From: Poa pratensis
Lineage: Eukaryota; Streptophyta; Magnoliopsida; Poales; Poaceae
Length of the DNA: 64,000 nucleotides
Reading direction: 5' to 3'
Assembly (NCBI GenBank): GCA_947311845.1
Contig: CAMZMU010000059.1
Coordinates: 41,300,982-41,364,981, forward strand
Below the pieces are notes generated by a model that was given only the letters and a program-made list of their open reading frames with translations, was not told the origin of the DNA and searched no databases. The translations under genes were made by a program, and so were the position numbers. Every line of letters starts with the position of its first letter. Within the stretch, counting starts at the first letter, position 1. Of the stretch, positions 53,323 to 64,000 are shown in pieces.

Positions 53323-55674
53323 TGTCAGGGAATGGTATTAGTGTGTAATATGGGGGTTACACTAGTAGTTACTATGAAAGGGTAGTTTGGGTTATTAGCT
53401 CAAGGGCAGTTTGGTAATTCAGCTAGTCCGTCATCGTGTAGCAGCCGCACTCAATATAAGGCCAGCTTGTATCCTGTTTATAAACCAAGAAATGAAACCC
53501 TAATTTGTTATCTCTCTTTCCTGCAATTTCTCTCTCCTTTTATCCAGCAATTTATCATGTTTTAGCTTCAATTACTCTCAAATTCCAGTTCTTTGTGATC
53601 CTCTCCATGTCAGATCCATCAGGATCCTGACATTCTACCCAAATCAGCCAATTTAGCCACCACTGGTTCAACCTTGCTTGCATCTGCACCGGCATAGACA
53701 GAAGAAGCTGTGCGTCACAATCTAGCAGGCGAAATTGTGCAGATTCAGAAACGACTCAGGCAGCAGGAGCACTCTCTCCAATCCATCCAAGGTCAGATTG
53801 TCAACCTGAGTAAGGAAGTAGCACAAATTGGGATTTCATTGGGCATGCACATTCAGGATGGTACTAGTCAGTGTCAAGCTAGCTGCTTTGCAACTCACCG
53901 AGATGTGCAATTTAGTGAAGTACCAATCTATGATGTCAATGGTGAAGAAACCAAAGGCTACTCATCTGAAAATGAAATACCCCGTCCACCCCCACCCATT
54001 TTTGCGACTGCTAGTGACCAAGTGAAGTTTCAGATGTCTGAGAGAATGCCAGAGTCAGATGACTGTTCGAATGCATTTGTTCATGTGTTTGAGAGCAATC
54101 CTGAGCAGCAGCCATATGAAGAAGAGCAACAAGAAACTGCACAATTTCTCACGTGTATCAGCAAGGCAACAGGAACTGAAGAATCAAGTGCCTGCCTGAA
54201 CATGGTCACTGATGTGTTGGATGTCACTCTTGAGCTGCAGCAACAAGATGATGAGAAGATATCAGTATATCTACAGCAGCTTAGAGCCCCACCATCGCAT
54301 GTATTAGTAATTCTTCAGCAAAGAAAAGTCTGGGATCCAGGAGCTTCACTACCTTTTATCTCACGCAAGATCCAACATACAGCAGCGCTCGATGGTTCAA
54401 GTGGTACATGTTTTAGTGGGTGTAAATGTTTGCCATTCTGCATTCCAAAAATCTATGTGTACTGGGACTCAGAAATTGGTATGACAACTTTCTTCTCTTG
54501 GGATCCGGGTGTTCTGAAAATCAAAGATGGGATGCTAGATAAATGTATAGTACAACATCATGTTCAGTTCGTCCAGCAAAGAACTGAACTGTTAATTCTT
54601 ATTTCAGAAGCCTGCATCCAGTATTATGCCCAAAATGGTGCGAACTCTGAACTTCATGGTATTTCATTACTGCTGCAAAGGGCTACACATTCATCTCAAG
54701 ATAATTACCTCTGTTCCTTGCAGTACCAAGCTGAATATTACCAGGTGAGTTGTTTGTGGAACTTATCAGTCAGTTCCATAAAACGTGTACAATGGAATCC
54801 TGGAGTTAAAGTCTCATTGTACTGCTGGTTGGATACTTTGGCAGTATGGAGTGAAATTATTACGCCATTGTTTTGCACTCATATTCCAGAACTAGCAAGA
54901 TATCAAAATCAAGTGATCAGTGCTTCTTATGTATGGGACCCTGGTACTATGTCACTTAAGTACAAGTCCATATGGTTGCCGAATGGGAGTGAGTTCAGGG
55001 ATGGAAAACTAGCCTACATGCCTAAGAGTCCAACAATCAATTCTTCTGAATTCTTAAGGCATATATTCACTGATTTGTCTTGCTGGTTATCTTTGTTTGA
55101 AAACAGAGTAAAACTGCAGTGGGACCCTGGAATTGCTTTTGTCTATCAGCAAGATGTTCAGAAGATCTACAATACAAAGAATCTGCTATCTTCTGAGAAC
55201 TATCTTCAGATCTGGGAAACTGACATTATCTTCATTACATTTCTACCTCCCTAATTCGGTGAATGCATTCTGATTGATATTATTGATAATTAATGATAAG
55301 AGTTTCTGAAGAAACTTTTATCCATTATTGAGCAATGGTCTCAAGGGGAAGGAATGTCAGGGAATGGTATTAGTGTGTAATATGGGGGTTACACTAGTAG
55401 TTACTATGAAAGGGTAGTTTGGGTTATTAGCTCAAGGGCAGTTTGGTAATTCAGCTAGTCCGTCATCGTGTAGCGGCCGCACTCAATATAAGGCCAGCTT
55501 GTATCCTGTTTATAAACCAAGAAATGAAACCCTAAATTTATCTGTCCAGTTCTTATTTACTGCAAAATTTATCTTCCTTGTTAATCCTACAATTTACCAA
55601 GTTTTAGCTCCAATTCCTCTAGAAATCATGGCTCTACCGATCCTCTCCATGTTAGATCCATCAGGATCCTGACA
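53323..55674 (+). mobile_element. Small LTR retrotransposon with a single unusual ORF, nested in the 5' LTR
   Basis: LTRs are 53323-53632 and 55355-55674 (310 and 320 bp), with inverted ends TGTCAGG ... CCTGACA. The target duplication ACACC is at 53318-53322 and 55675-55679; the empty site is seen in copy 1 (GGCACCACCG near 18166). The polypurine tract AAGGGGAAGGAA directly precedes the 3' LTR. The sequence after the 5' LTR (TTCTACCCAAATC) is not a primer site I recognise. No protease, integrase or reverse transcriptase. The two LTRs are nearly identical over the first 180 bp but strongly divergent over the last 120-130 bp. Confidence 0.9.
53698..55254 (+). CDS. Open frame with coiled-coil start and five W-[DN]-P-G motifs, unknown function
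   Basis: The frame is open from just after a TAG at 53695-53697 to the stop at 55252. The first ATG is at 53845, giving 469 residues; an upstream GTG at 53710 would give 514, but GTG is not a usual plant start. In the 514-residue numbering, about 10-40 is heptad-like (IQKRLRQQEHSLQSIQ), 90-150 is acidic and Pro-rich, and W-D-P-G or W-N-P-G occurs at 208, 264, 362, 409 and 471 within aromatic, hydrophobic surroundings. No zinc knuckle or catalytic motif. The N-terminal coiled coil could suggest a gag-like role. The absence of stops over 1.5 kb while neighbouring DNA is decayed suggests recent or constrained coding. The function is unknown. Confidence 0.6.
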   Translation, partial: TEEAVRHNLAGEIVQIQKRLRQQEHSLQSIQGQIVNLSKEVAQIGISLGMHIQDGTSQCQASCFATHRDVQFSEVPIYDVNGEETKGYSSENEIPRPPPPIFATASDQVKFQMSERMPESDDCSNAFVHVFESNPEQQPYEEEQQETAQFLTCISKATGTEESSACLNMVTDVLDVTLELQQQDDEKISVYLQQLRAPPSHVLVILQQRKVWDPGASLPFISRKIQHTAALDGSSGTCFSGCKCLPFCIPKIYVYWDSEIGMTTFFSWDPGVLKIKDGMLDKCIVQHHVQFVQQRTELLILISEACIQYYAQNGANSELHGISLLLQRATHSSQDNYLCSLQYQAEYYQVSCLWNLSVSSIKRVQWNPGVKVSLYCWLDTLAVWSEIITPLFCTHIPELARYQNQVISASYVWDPGTMSLKYKSIWLPNGSEFRDGKLAYMPKSPTINSSEFLRHIFTDLSCWLSLFENRVKLQWDPGIAFVYQQDVQKIYNTKNLLSSENYLQIWETDIIFITFLPP

Positions 55675-58600
55675 ACACCACCGATAAGACAGAGGAATAG
55701 AGGGTAGACCGAATTAGTTCTAACCCTAATTTTCTTACATTGATATAAAAGCCGTGGTTGTGCGGTCGCCGGAAACGAATCCGCCGCCAATCCGAGCCCG
55801 GCCGGAACTCTGCCGTCGATGTCGGCCACCGTCGCTCTTGTCTGTCATCTATTCCGCTGCAAACTCTGATCCGCCTAATCGATCCGGCCCGGAATCCGAT
55901 CTTCAGTTTGATTGATCGATCGGCCGCCCATCGATTTCTCTGCTGTCGCATGTAATATGTCGTGAGAAAACTTGTCCTCGAATAGTGCTACTGTTCGCCT
56001 GGATCAAGGAAAGAAGAAAGGAAATCATGCTGTTTATCACGAGATCTCGCCGAGATCGGAATCGGAATCGTGGTCGCGCAAGTTGTTTATCAAATACGCG
56101 AGCGCATGCAGATCCTTGAGTCCCGACGCCTTCGCTGGCCTCTGTAATTGCTGTAATTGTTCCGCTGCTCCACGCCGTCTGCTTGTCCTTTGCTGTCAGC
56201 GTTGATCCAACAGCTGCTGCGTGGATGGATCGAGGAAATTGCTGTTTGGATTACTCTGCATGCATGGAGATCAAGGGATACGGAACCGAGCAGCTTGGAA
56301 TTGAAGAGCTGTGTACGGGGATAAAGATATTTGATTACTGTGTCCTGACCGTATGATTAATCTTCTGTCACGCAGCTACCATGCAAGGAAACACCGCCTG
56401 CTCACGCCATGCCGTCTTCGTCGACTGTGCTGTATCTCCGCCGACGGTGCAACCGCGAATCTTCGCAGCTATTGTTCCGCCGTCAAGTCTACTCAGATCA
56501 GATCGCTGTTGAAAATTAGAGTGCACAGCTTACGTGGAATATTATGTGCAACCTGGAAAAGGACTTTTTTTTTCTAATTGCTTATCTTTTGTTGGGTATT
56601 ATTTGGTATCGCCGGAGGAAATTGGAATGCACTCCGAGGGAATTAGTAAACTCTTCGTCAGATGGATTAATTTTATGTCAATATGATTATTTATTTTCAA
56701 TTGCTACGGCATTGTTGTCCCAGAATATATTTGGAACTCGTTGGAATACAATGGAACCTATTGGAGTACATATTAGTTCACTAACAACGACGAGGGCACG
56801 AAGCATGTTTATATTGAAATTGGAATCACTTTTTTGTGGAGGAATATGGGGAGCACACCATGGAAAAGGAAATATTTACTCAGAGGTATGTCCAATGTTA
56901 TGTGTTATTGTTTGCACTAACACTTGTTTATGACTACTTCATGTAGTTTGGATTTTTCTTGTATGTCATAATTTGATGGAATACAATAGCAAATTTATTG
57001 ACATGTGAACAATTTCAAAGGTATCTCAAAAAAAAAAATTCCAAAGGAACACAAGTGTGCGTAACTAGTCACTAATGATTTTTTTTAATACTTTGGAATT
57101 GGAAATTATGTAATCAAACTCCGTTATGGAGGAAAAGTATTATTATTTTTATATTCACCTACGATGAGAAGGAATTTAATCTGTACTTCTCTATCGAAAT
57201 TTTGTTGATTATGTATGCTATTTGGAAAAGAAAGAGCAGAATTATTGCGTAATGGAAATTAGTGCGTTATGAAATTTAACACAATGGTCTCATTTATTTT
57301 GACAAACCATTGGAAGTTGGTGGACAAATTGCTTATTTTGTGAAGATAACTCCATATGGAGGAACACTTGTAATAAGAACATATGCTCGGTTTTTTATTG
57401 TTGATGGAGTTTACGACTTGGTCTTACCTTATAAACAGAATTACGATTTTTGTTAATTCTAGAATTATGAACTTTAAGTGGGAGGATTATCATATATGGA
57501 TTATTTCTTCAATGTGACATTTCTGTTAATTTGGCTTTACACTCCGACTTTAGTGAGATGATTGCAATACTTCATCAGCTTATATTTACAATATTGTTTT
57601 TTGGACACTCCTATTTGAGGTGACTATTTATATTCTATTCATGATTGCACTTGATATGGTTATTTATATCTTTTACAATACAAGTCGGAAGGTTTTTTGT
57701 TGTTGTATTGACATCTCATACTGAAGTGGAAAATCAGTTCATCAAAGGATATAAAGGTTTGAGAACTGATTGGTGGGGAAATACACTTCAGGAATATTAA
57801 TTGAAACTAATGGAATGAGCATGGAATTATTCACCGCTGTTTTAGGTCTTATACTCGATGGTTGAATGGAGGAATAGAACTATTAGTTATTCCGTTGATT
57901 ATGTGGAAAAAACATTAGGTACTACTATTTGTTTGGTAAGTCATCATTTATCACAGTCACTATTTATATTTTGTGAACCAGAAGGAAGTATTCTATTTAT
58001 ATTTTGGTAGTATGAAATTGGAATGATTATTTACTACACAGCACACCAAGATTTTATTTTTAATCTTTATACTCTAGTGGATCGAATGGTATTTTGTTTT
58101 TTGATCCCGAAAAGGTAAATTGGTGGAAAGTAGGAATTTCATATGTGCTAAACTCAAAGTAAAACACAAGTTAACTCCCAACACTAACATGATTAGGAAT
58201 AGTGGGAGGAATTAAATTGGACCATCATATTTTGGCTACTATTGTGTGTTATTTGAGGAAGTCACTCTATATTTTTTAGAGAAAACGAAAATACTAAAAC
58301 ATGTTGCTAATGTTGACTATGGATGGAAGCATTGCGGGAATCAATAAACTCAATGAGGAATTAAAGTATGGGAACTTGTTATACCAAATAACCGCATGCC
58401 TATAAGTTGGTAATGGATTTATTTACGAGGAAGTTTAAATGCAACTTGCTTAGCGGAATTACAATGCTAAGCTTGTTGTTTAATTCTTTACACAAAGAAA
58501 ATATTTATACTTTGTGAAAACTCTGGAATTTGAAGGAGGTGGGAATAATGACAGGATTTGCTAATTGAATTGATCACTTCATGTTTTTGGAACAAGCTTC

Positions 58601-61403
58601 ACATCAATGGTTTTAGTTATGATGGAAGACAATGGTTTTATTTATGATGGAAGACAATGGTTTTAGTTATGATGGAAGACGATCATATACAAAGGTTAGT
58701 GTGAATTGTTTTATGTTATCATTATATGTGCTAACTATGTTCTTATTGTTTTTAAAATATCACATTGATGGAAGTGCAAGCTTGGTTCAGTTGTAACTTT
58801 CATATGAAAGGTATGTCTGCAGCTTCCTGCATTTTGGGAGTGGAATTACATAGAGAATATTTTGATGTATTTTTCTATGGAAAAGTGCAAACCTATCATG
58901 TACCTTTTGATTAAGGGAATGATACTCTGTGAAGAATTATATTTGAACTCGTGACGAAAAAGGAAGAATAATTGTCATACCACGGTTATTGTGGGACATT
59001 ATTTGTGTGACCTGAACTTAGCCATGACACTGTAATTGTTGCTGTTTTCTTTAGCACGGAAAAGGATTTGCTGGAATTTTAGCAAACGGATTATGAATTT
59101 TATAAAGATTGTTGGAATCACATAAAAGTATTTGCTGGGACAAGGAAACGTGGATTATTCATTCTTTGATGGTTTCAACCTTCAGCTGGGTGGATCTATT
59201 GACACTATTTTTGGAAATAGGATATTCGTGAAAGGTAATCTATTTTTTATGTTATCTGCTAATATTTACATTTGTAGGTATTTATTGTTTACAATGGAAA
59301 CATGGATATTATTTGTTTACGGAATATGAATACTTTGATGCATGTCAAGCATTGAAGGAAGGTATATGGCTAAGGAAATTTCTTCGTGAACTTAAGGTCG
59401 TGGAGAAGTGCATCATTACCTATTACTTTGTGATAATATGACTCCAAAAGTCACAAAGTTTATATGCAACGTGAATGCACTGAAGGAAGGAATTAACCAC
59501 TCACCATGTTAATTGCATGGGAATTCACTTAGCTAAAAATAAAATGTTTTCAGTCAAGTGGGAGATGTAGGAAATTGTGTCTTGCAACATTTTATACATC
59601 CACTACATTGTCCGGAATTAAACTTCAATGTGGAAATATCACGGAAATAATAGGGAATTAATGATGTAGAATTGTACTTACGGAAATATACTTAAGAAAG
59701 CAGGTACGGCTATACTGGAACACGGTGTATATTAATACGCTGGAATTATACTCGGTAACAGTATAGAGCGGAATGACAGGTTGTCCATAGGATTGGCTCT
59801 ATGGATTGTTAAAGCCCGCGAGTTTGATTTGTATTCGAACTCGGTGCATTACTCAAACATGCGTGTTGTGACCTAATTGTTTAACAGTAATAGGCTCGGT
59901 AACTGGCTGTTAGGTATTGTGGTTGTTCTAACATGTCACGAGTTCTATCTGGAAACAGATTGAGTTATTTGGAATTTGGAGTCTATATAAAGGTCCCACC
60001 TTCTAGGCTCAATATGCATTGTGAGCGGCACCACCGATAAGGCAGAGGAATAGAGGTAGGTTGAATTAGCTCCAACCCTAATTTTCTTACAGGCCTCCCT
60101 GACGCTGACGTCGGCGTACTCCCTGGCGTCATCCTCTGCGCCCACGAGGGACCCGTCTGCCGCCTTTGCCTCCCGGCCTGCGTAGAGCTGTACGGAGCCG
60201 ATGCTCTGGAAGCCTGGCTCCAATCCCCTGCCCTCAACAACCTCCAAGAGCTCGAGTTCTATGTCCTATGGAATGACACTTCACGATCAGACGCGGCGCC
60301 ATCAGCATCCATCTTCCGGTTCTCCTCCACTCTCCGCGTCGCCAGCATCAGCCAGTGCCATCTCTCGGACGATACAGTCGAAACGCTTAGGTTTCCCCAG
60401 CTCAGGAAACTTGCAATCGTGGATGTCGAAATCTCTGAGGTCTCCCTGCACCGCATTATCGCCACTGCTTGCCCTGGACTGGAGTGTTTACTGCTTGCTA
60501 ACATGTTTGTCATCCATTCTCTGCGGAGCTTAAGCGAACTAATCATCGAGGATGCCCCTTTGCTTGAAAGGCTGCTTCTTGAAAATAGTATCAACATGCA
60601 ACTATCCGTTATCTCCGCGCCTAAACACGAGATCTTGGGCTGCATTTCTGAATGGTCCAGAGTCGTGTTTGGCTCCACCGTTATTCAGGTAGCTATGTCC
60701 TTTATACTTGGTCTTTAAGCTGCATCTTTTTTTGCACAGAAGTTACATATCATCTGCACTTAGTTATGTCCTAATATTGTGTTTCATGCTTGATGAAGAG
60801 ATTGCGCATCGATAACCTAACAACAGTGGTTAGTACCGTCAGGATATTATATGTTTATATGGTATATTATAATCTAGACATGGTTATTGGCTTGATGAGA
60901 TTCTTTCCGTGCTTGGAGAAGTTGTATATGAAGGTGATCATTCTCCACTGATACTTGATAATTTATTAGTGTTAATTGTTCAGCTGCTCTTTTCATCTGC
61001 TTCCAGTTCTTATGCGGTTGATTTTTCTTGCACATGTCTCTTTTCAGGGAAGTCGATCAGGGAAAAAAATCTGTGGCGTCGGAAACACCTGAATTTTCTC
61101 AGATCTCATGAAATTCGTCTGAAGACAATAGTGATGGGATCTTATCAGGGAATTCGGGCACAAGTTAACTTTGCCACATTCTTTGTACTGAATGCGAGTA
61201 TGCTCGAGTCAATCAGACTTGAGGTTTCTCCCCACAATTACAATGAGGAGTTTTTTGCAGAACAACATAGGATGCTTCAGATGGAGAAGAGGGCTTCTAG
61301 AGGTGTGGGGCTGTGTTTCACAGCAGTCTGTAGCCACAGTGTTAGAGGTATCCTTGATGTCAGTTATTTGGATTCGACCGATCCTTTTGCTTGTGGGTGT
61401 TGA

Positions 61404-62582
61404 AAACTGGGTTTTTCCCAGTCGTGTAGTAGTTATTTTTTCCTTTCTCATTTTCTGATTTGGCCAAATTGCGATTAGTTCTCATGTGTTTTAAGCATGT
61501 GTTTGTCCATGCCCCTGTGATAAATCAAGCTATTTGTGGGGCATGTGACAATCGCATTAGGCTGGCATAACTTGTATTCAGAGAAGATAGATTTTCGAGG
61601 TTATTATTTTGATTTTCTCGTGGAACGTTACCCAAATTGCTGCATGCTCCTAGACTCCAGTGGTGATTGCACAAAAAGTCTATACATGGAAGAAACAAGT
61701 TGGTTTTGTGAAAAGAGACACGTGACCGAGATTGTATTCTGAACTAATCATGTGAGTGGGATAGAGGGAATGTTGATCCATAAGTTGGTATTACTTGGTC
61801 TTGGGAGAGTACTAAGGGAGAAGGGGATGTGTGGTCATACATTTAGACTGTTGGTAGAACCTTACCCTGAATATATATACTGTTTCATGCTGCCAAATTC
61901 TTCTGTTCTTTCCACCGACTGGCCTCGCTGGTGAAACCGAAGGAATGTTCAGGCATATAACAACTGAAGCTGGATATTCTGTTCTTGTGAGAACCCTTGG
62001 TCTGCCTACTAGAAGAATGTGACATTGACCATGGATATGGTTGATTGATGGGCACCATGTAAGCCATGTCTGTTGAGACATTGCAGATTGATCCATTGCC
62101 GTTAAGTAAGCTACAAGATGGATCCACCATTTGATAGATCAAAGCCGTACATAACAACATTTCTGAATCTTGTCTGCAACCTGCTTCACTCTATGTACAA
62201 CGGAACAGCTGTCCTAGTACAGTACTCATATACATCACCGCAACTCTCCGGCCGTGTGTTTGAACTGAGGTATATATAATCTCTATTGAATCATGCTTGC
62301 ATTTATACACTTGTACGCTGGAAGACCTGCAAGCAGCAGAGATTAGACTATTTTTCTCTCGCGCGCAATTGCATGTGAGACAAAGAAATGATTCATTCAG
62401 AAATTGTTAGCAGTCTCTACCTCCGCCGGCGCTGGATATACTAAAATTACAAATCCTCCTATATATGTATAACTATGGTAAAGAAACATATAAGAAATTG
62501 TCAGTTAATATGAGAGAGTTTTCATCCGTGCCGTCCTTACTTGATTGCACTAAATGGCCGTAACATATGGGTGTGGCGTTAT
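61404..62582 (+). other. 3' flank of F3', no gene
   Basis: Matches 19591-20765 with scattered substitutions. No gene was recognised. Confidence 0.5.
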
Positions 62583-62953
62583 GGAGGCCGAACTCCACGG
62601 AGCTCGGTACTTCAAAAGTTAAAAATTCGCATTTTTCGAAGTTTCAAAGGAATCAGAAAAATATCTAGATGTAGATTATAATATAATATACTCCTAAATT
62701 CGTTATAGTTTGGTCTGGGAGAATATGAAAAATGGGTGGATCTAGACTTGTGAACACTACTCATCTTGAAAAACTTGAAATTTTGTTAGATTTTTCATTT
62801 TTTTAGCCTAAAATAATGTGAAATTTGCAATGAGATTGTGCACACAGGTAGATCTTGACGTTATCTCTACCTATACTTTTTTTGAATTTTTAAAACATAA
62901 AATGCAAATTTGATTTTTTTTTTAAATAACGAGCTCCGTGGAGCTCAGCCTCC
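62583..62953. mobile_element. 371-bp TIR element with hairpin-like ends, copy 2
   Basis: The same element as 20766-21136, with small indels in A/T runs. The inverted ends GGAGGCCGAACTCCACGGAG and its partner are intact. Confidence 0.65.
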
Positions 62954-63931
62954 AAATGCACTTTTCGGGTAAGATATGCCATATCTACTATTCTGAAACT
63001 GATCATCTAAGTGGCATATGGGAAGATAACCTAAGGTAATGGTTATACTAGTTTGTGGTATACAAATGTATACAAGCAGATGTGTTATTGTACATTTATC
63101 ATGCTGGCAGAACCTTAACCCTGAATAGGTAAACGAGAATTCCTAAGAGGTGGTGTAGTTTCTAGACTGCATCTTTTGTTTGAGGAAATTTCCTGGCTGC
63201 GTCATGCTGCCAATTTGTGATGTTTCTTTCCACCGTATGGCACCCACTGCTGAAGCTTGGAATGGTCGGTTGATATATGAAGGAAGCTGATGATTTCGCC
63301 TCCCCTTTGAGCGAGAGCGTGAAAATTGTCATGTCCGTAAGATGCAGAAGGTGATGATACCAGGTTACAGTGCATCTTTGGCTGAACGCACGGCTTATCT
63401 GGATTTCAGGAATGGCTGGTATATATGTTTTTTGAGCAAAAACAGCAGGCTGCTGATTTCATTTATGAACAAAAGAAGTACAAGGACTCAGTTAGTTATT
63501 CGAAAACAAAGATAACGAAGAGAAACTTATAGAGCTAAAAAACAGGAATGGATGGTATATATGTTTTTTTGCCCTTTCGCTTTTTATTATTCGGAAATAG
63601 TAATTGTGAACGGTAGAAGGGATACGTGTGTGTATCCCATGATCGTAAATTGCGTATAATGATGTACGGTGACAACGGCGAGTAGTGTTCTCAAGTTCAA
63701 TGATGTCCGATGGATTTTACTCTTGTTGAAATCTTGCATGAGTTTTTACCTGGGCTAGCGAGCTACTTCTTGTCATCTGGATCGTGAGACTAGTTGGGTT
63801 GTCACATTTACTTAACAAAAGGGACTGCCAAAGTGTGGTCAAAAGGGCTCCTCCACAGGGTTGATAAACTACTGTTGATAATCGCTGGAAACAAGCATCA
63901 GGCTGCAGTATCACAAACATAGTCGGATCAT
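62954..63931. other. Intergenic 3' of the second dioxygenase copy
   Basis: Matches 21137-22301 without the LINE tail. No gene was recognised. Confidence 0.45.
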
Positions 63932-64000
63932 TCATCTGCAACACTTAAAATGGTCCGTGGACGACCTGCCATGGCCGAATTTTGTTCGAGAATCCATGAA
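63932..64000 (-). CDS. 2-oxoglutarate/Fe(II) dioxygenase, second copy, 3' end only (cut by window edge)
   Basis: The last 23 codons including the stop (63932-63934) of a duplicate of the gene at 22302-23610: SFTMEEFMDS-type tail ending STDHFKCCR. Sequence is the same as copy 1 over the visible stretch. The rest lies beyond the window, so integrity cannot be judged. Confidence 0.8.
   Translation of the reverse strand, partial: FMDSRTKFGHGRSSTDHFKCCR

Larger units (their letters stand above)
52797..60091 (+). mobile_element. Non-autonomous LTR retrotransposon inside F3', copy 2
   Basis: The same insertion as 12036-18237, with the same GGCCT duplication (52792-52796 and 60092-60096). The 5' LTR is 52797-55739 (interrupted by the nested element) and the 3' LTR 59566-60091 (526 bp). 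The primer site has decayed here (TTGATATAAAAGCC from 55740). The interior keeps about 370 bp (55973-56345) lost from copy 1, still without any retrotransposon protein. The 25-bp unit is present three times at about 58608-58682. Confidence 0.88.
52471..61403 (+). pseudogene. F-box/LRR/FBD pseudogene F3' (duplicate of F3)
   Basis: Exon 1a is 52471-52796 (ATG, KKMKL, F-box, ending LDYRGL). The LTR element 52797-60091 interrupts. Exon 1b is 60097-60688, open, with an in-frame 39-bp deletion relative to F3 near 60528. Exon 2 is 60799-60933 (open) and exon 3 61048-61403. Exon 3 is 356 bp instead of 357: its G/A tract (61060-61069, G3A7) lost one base compared with F1 (G4A7), so the FBD-like region is out of phase with exon 2. 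The TAA of F3 is absent here. The main lesions are the LTR insertion and the one-base slip. Confidence 0.88.
50306..64000. repeat. Segmental duplication, copy 2
   Basis: Partner of 8850-22370, running off the right window edge. It lacks the F2 retroposon, the LTR MITE, the Helitron, the GGTTAACC-rich insertion and the LINE tail of copy 1, and has its own nested LTR element at 53323-55674. Confidence 0.92.

Overview
This is plant nuclear DNA, most likely from a grass of the wheat/barley tribe (Triticeae) or a close relative. The basis is: GT-AG introns, a eukaryotic tRNA-Asp gene, many Stowaway, Tourist and hAT-type MITEs, a copia LTR with the terminal sequence typical of the BARE/WIS/Angela group, and a clustered FBD-type F-box/LRR family of the kind that is expanded in grasses. 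There is no sign of bacterial, organellar or viral organisation.

Layout. 1-4.5 kb: transposon debris, a poly(A) retroposon, one tRNA-Asp gene and two MITEs. 5.0-6.9 kb: an intact three-exon F-box/LRR/FBD gene on the minus strand (F1). 8.2-10.5 kb: a broken paralogue (F2), cut by a second poly(A) retroposon. 11.7-19.6 kb: a plus-strand paralogue (F3), head to head with F2, whose first exon is split by a 6.2 kb non-coding LTR retrotransposon; a MITE and a Helitron lie inside that element. 22.3-23.6 kb: a complete two-exon 2-oxoglutarate/Fe(II) dioxygenase gene. 24.5-26.7 kb: a Mutator-like element that has captured a JAZ (TIFY/Jas) gene copy, now frameshifted, and has itself received a truncated LINE. 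28.4-30.1 kb: the second intact F-box gene (F4), followed by a textbook hAT MITE.

31.5-50.2 kb is a transposon nest. A degraded Angela-like copia element with a complete 3' LTR abuts a LINE. The LINE is split by a 9.7 kb minus-strand, Athila-like LTR retrotransposon primed by tRNA-Asp. That element is split in turn by a gag-only copia-like element present as a head-to-tail dimer (LTR-gag-LTR-gag-LTR). Both inner insertions have perfect 5-bp target-site duplications.

50.3-64.0 kb repeats about 8.85-22.4 kb: F2', F3' with the same LTR element at the same base, the same MITEs, and the start of a second dioxygenase gene cut by the window end. The LTR insertion therefore predates the duplication. 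Copy-specific later events date the rest: the Helitron, a MULE-type MITE, a GGTTAACC-rich insertion and a LINE tail in copy 1; and in copy 2 a small LTR retrotransposon with a 514-codon open frame carrying five W-D/N-P-G motifs. Only F1 and F4 look able to encode full F-box proteins. F2, F3, F2' and F3' are pseudogenes.
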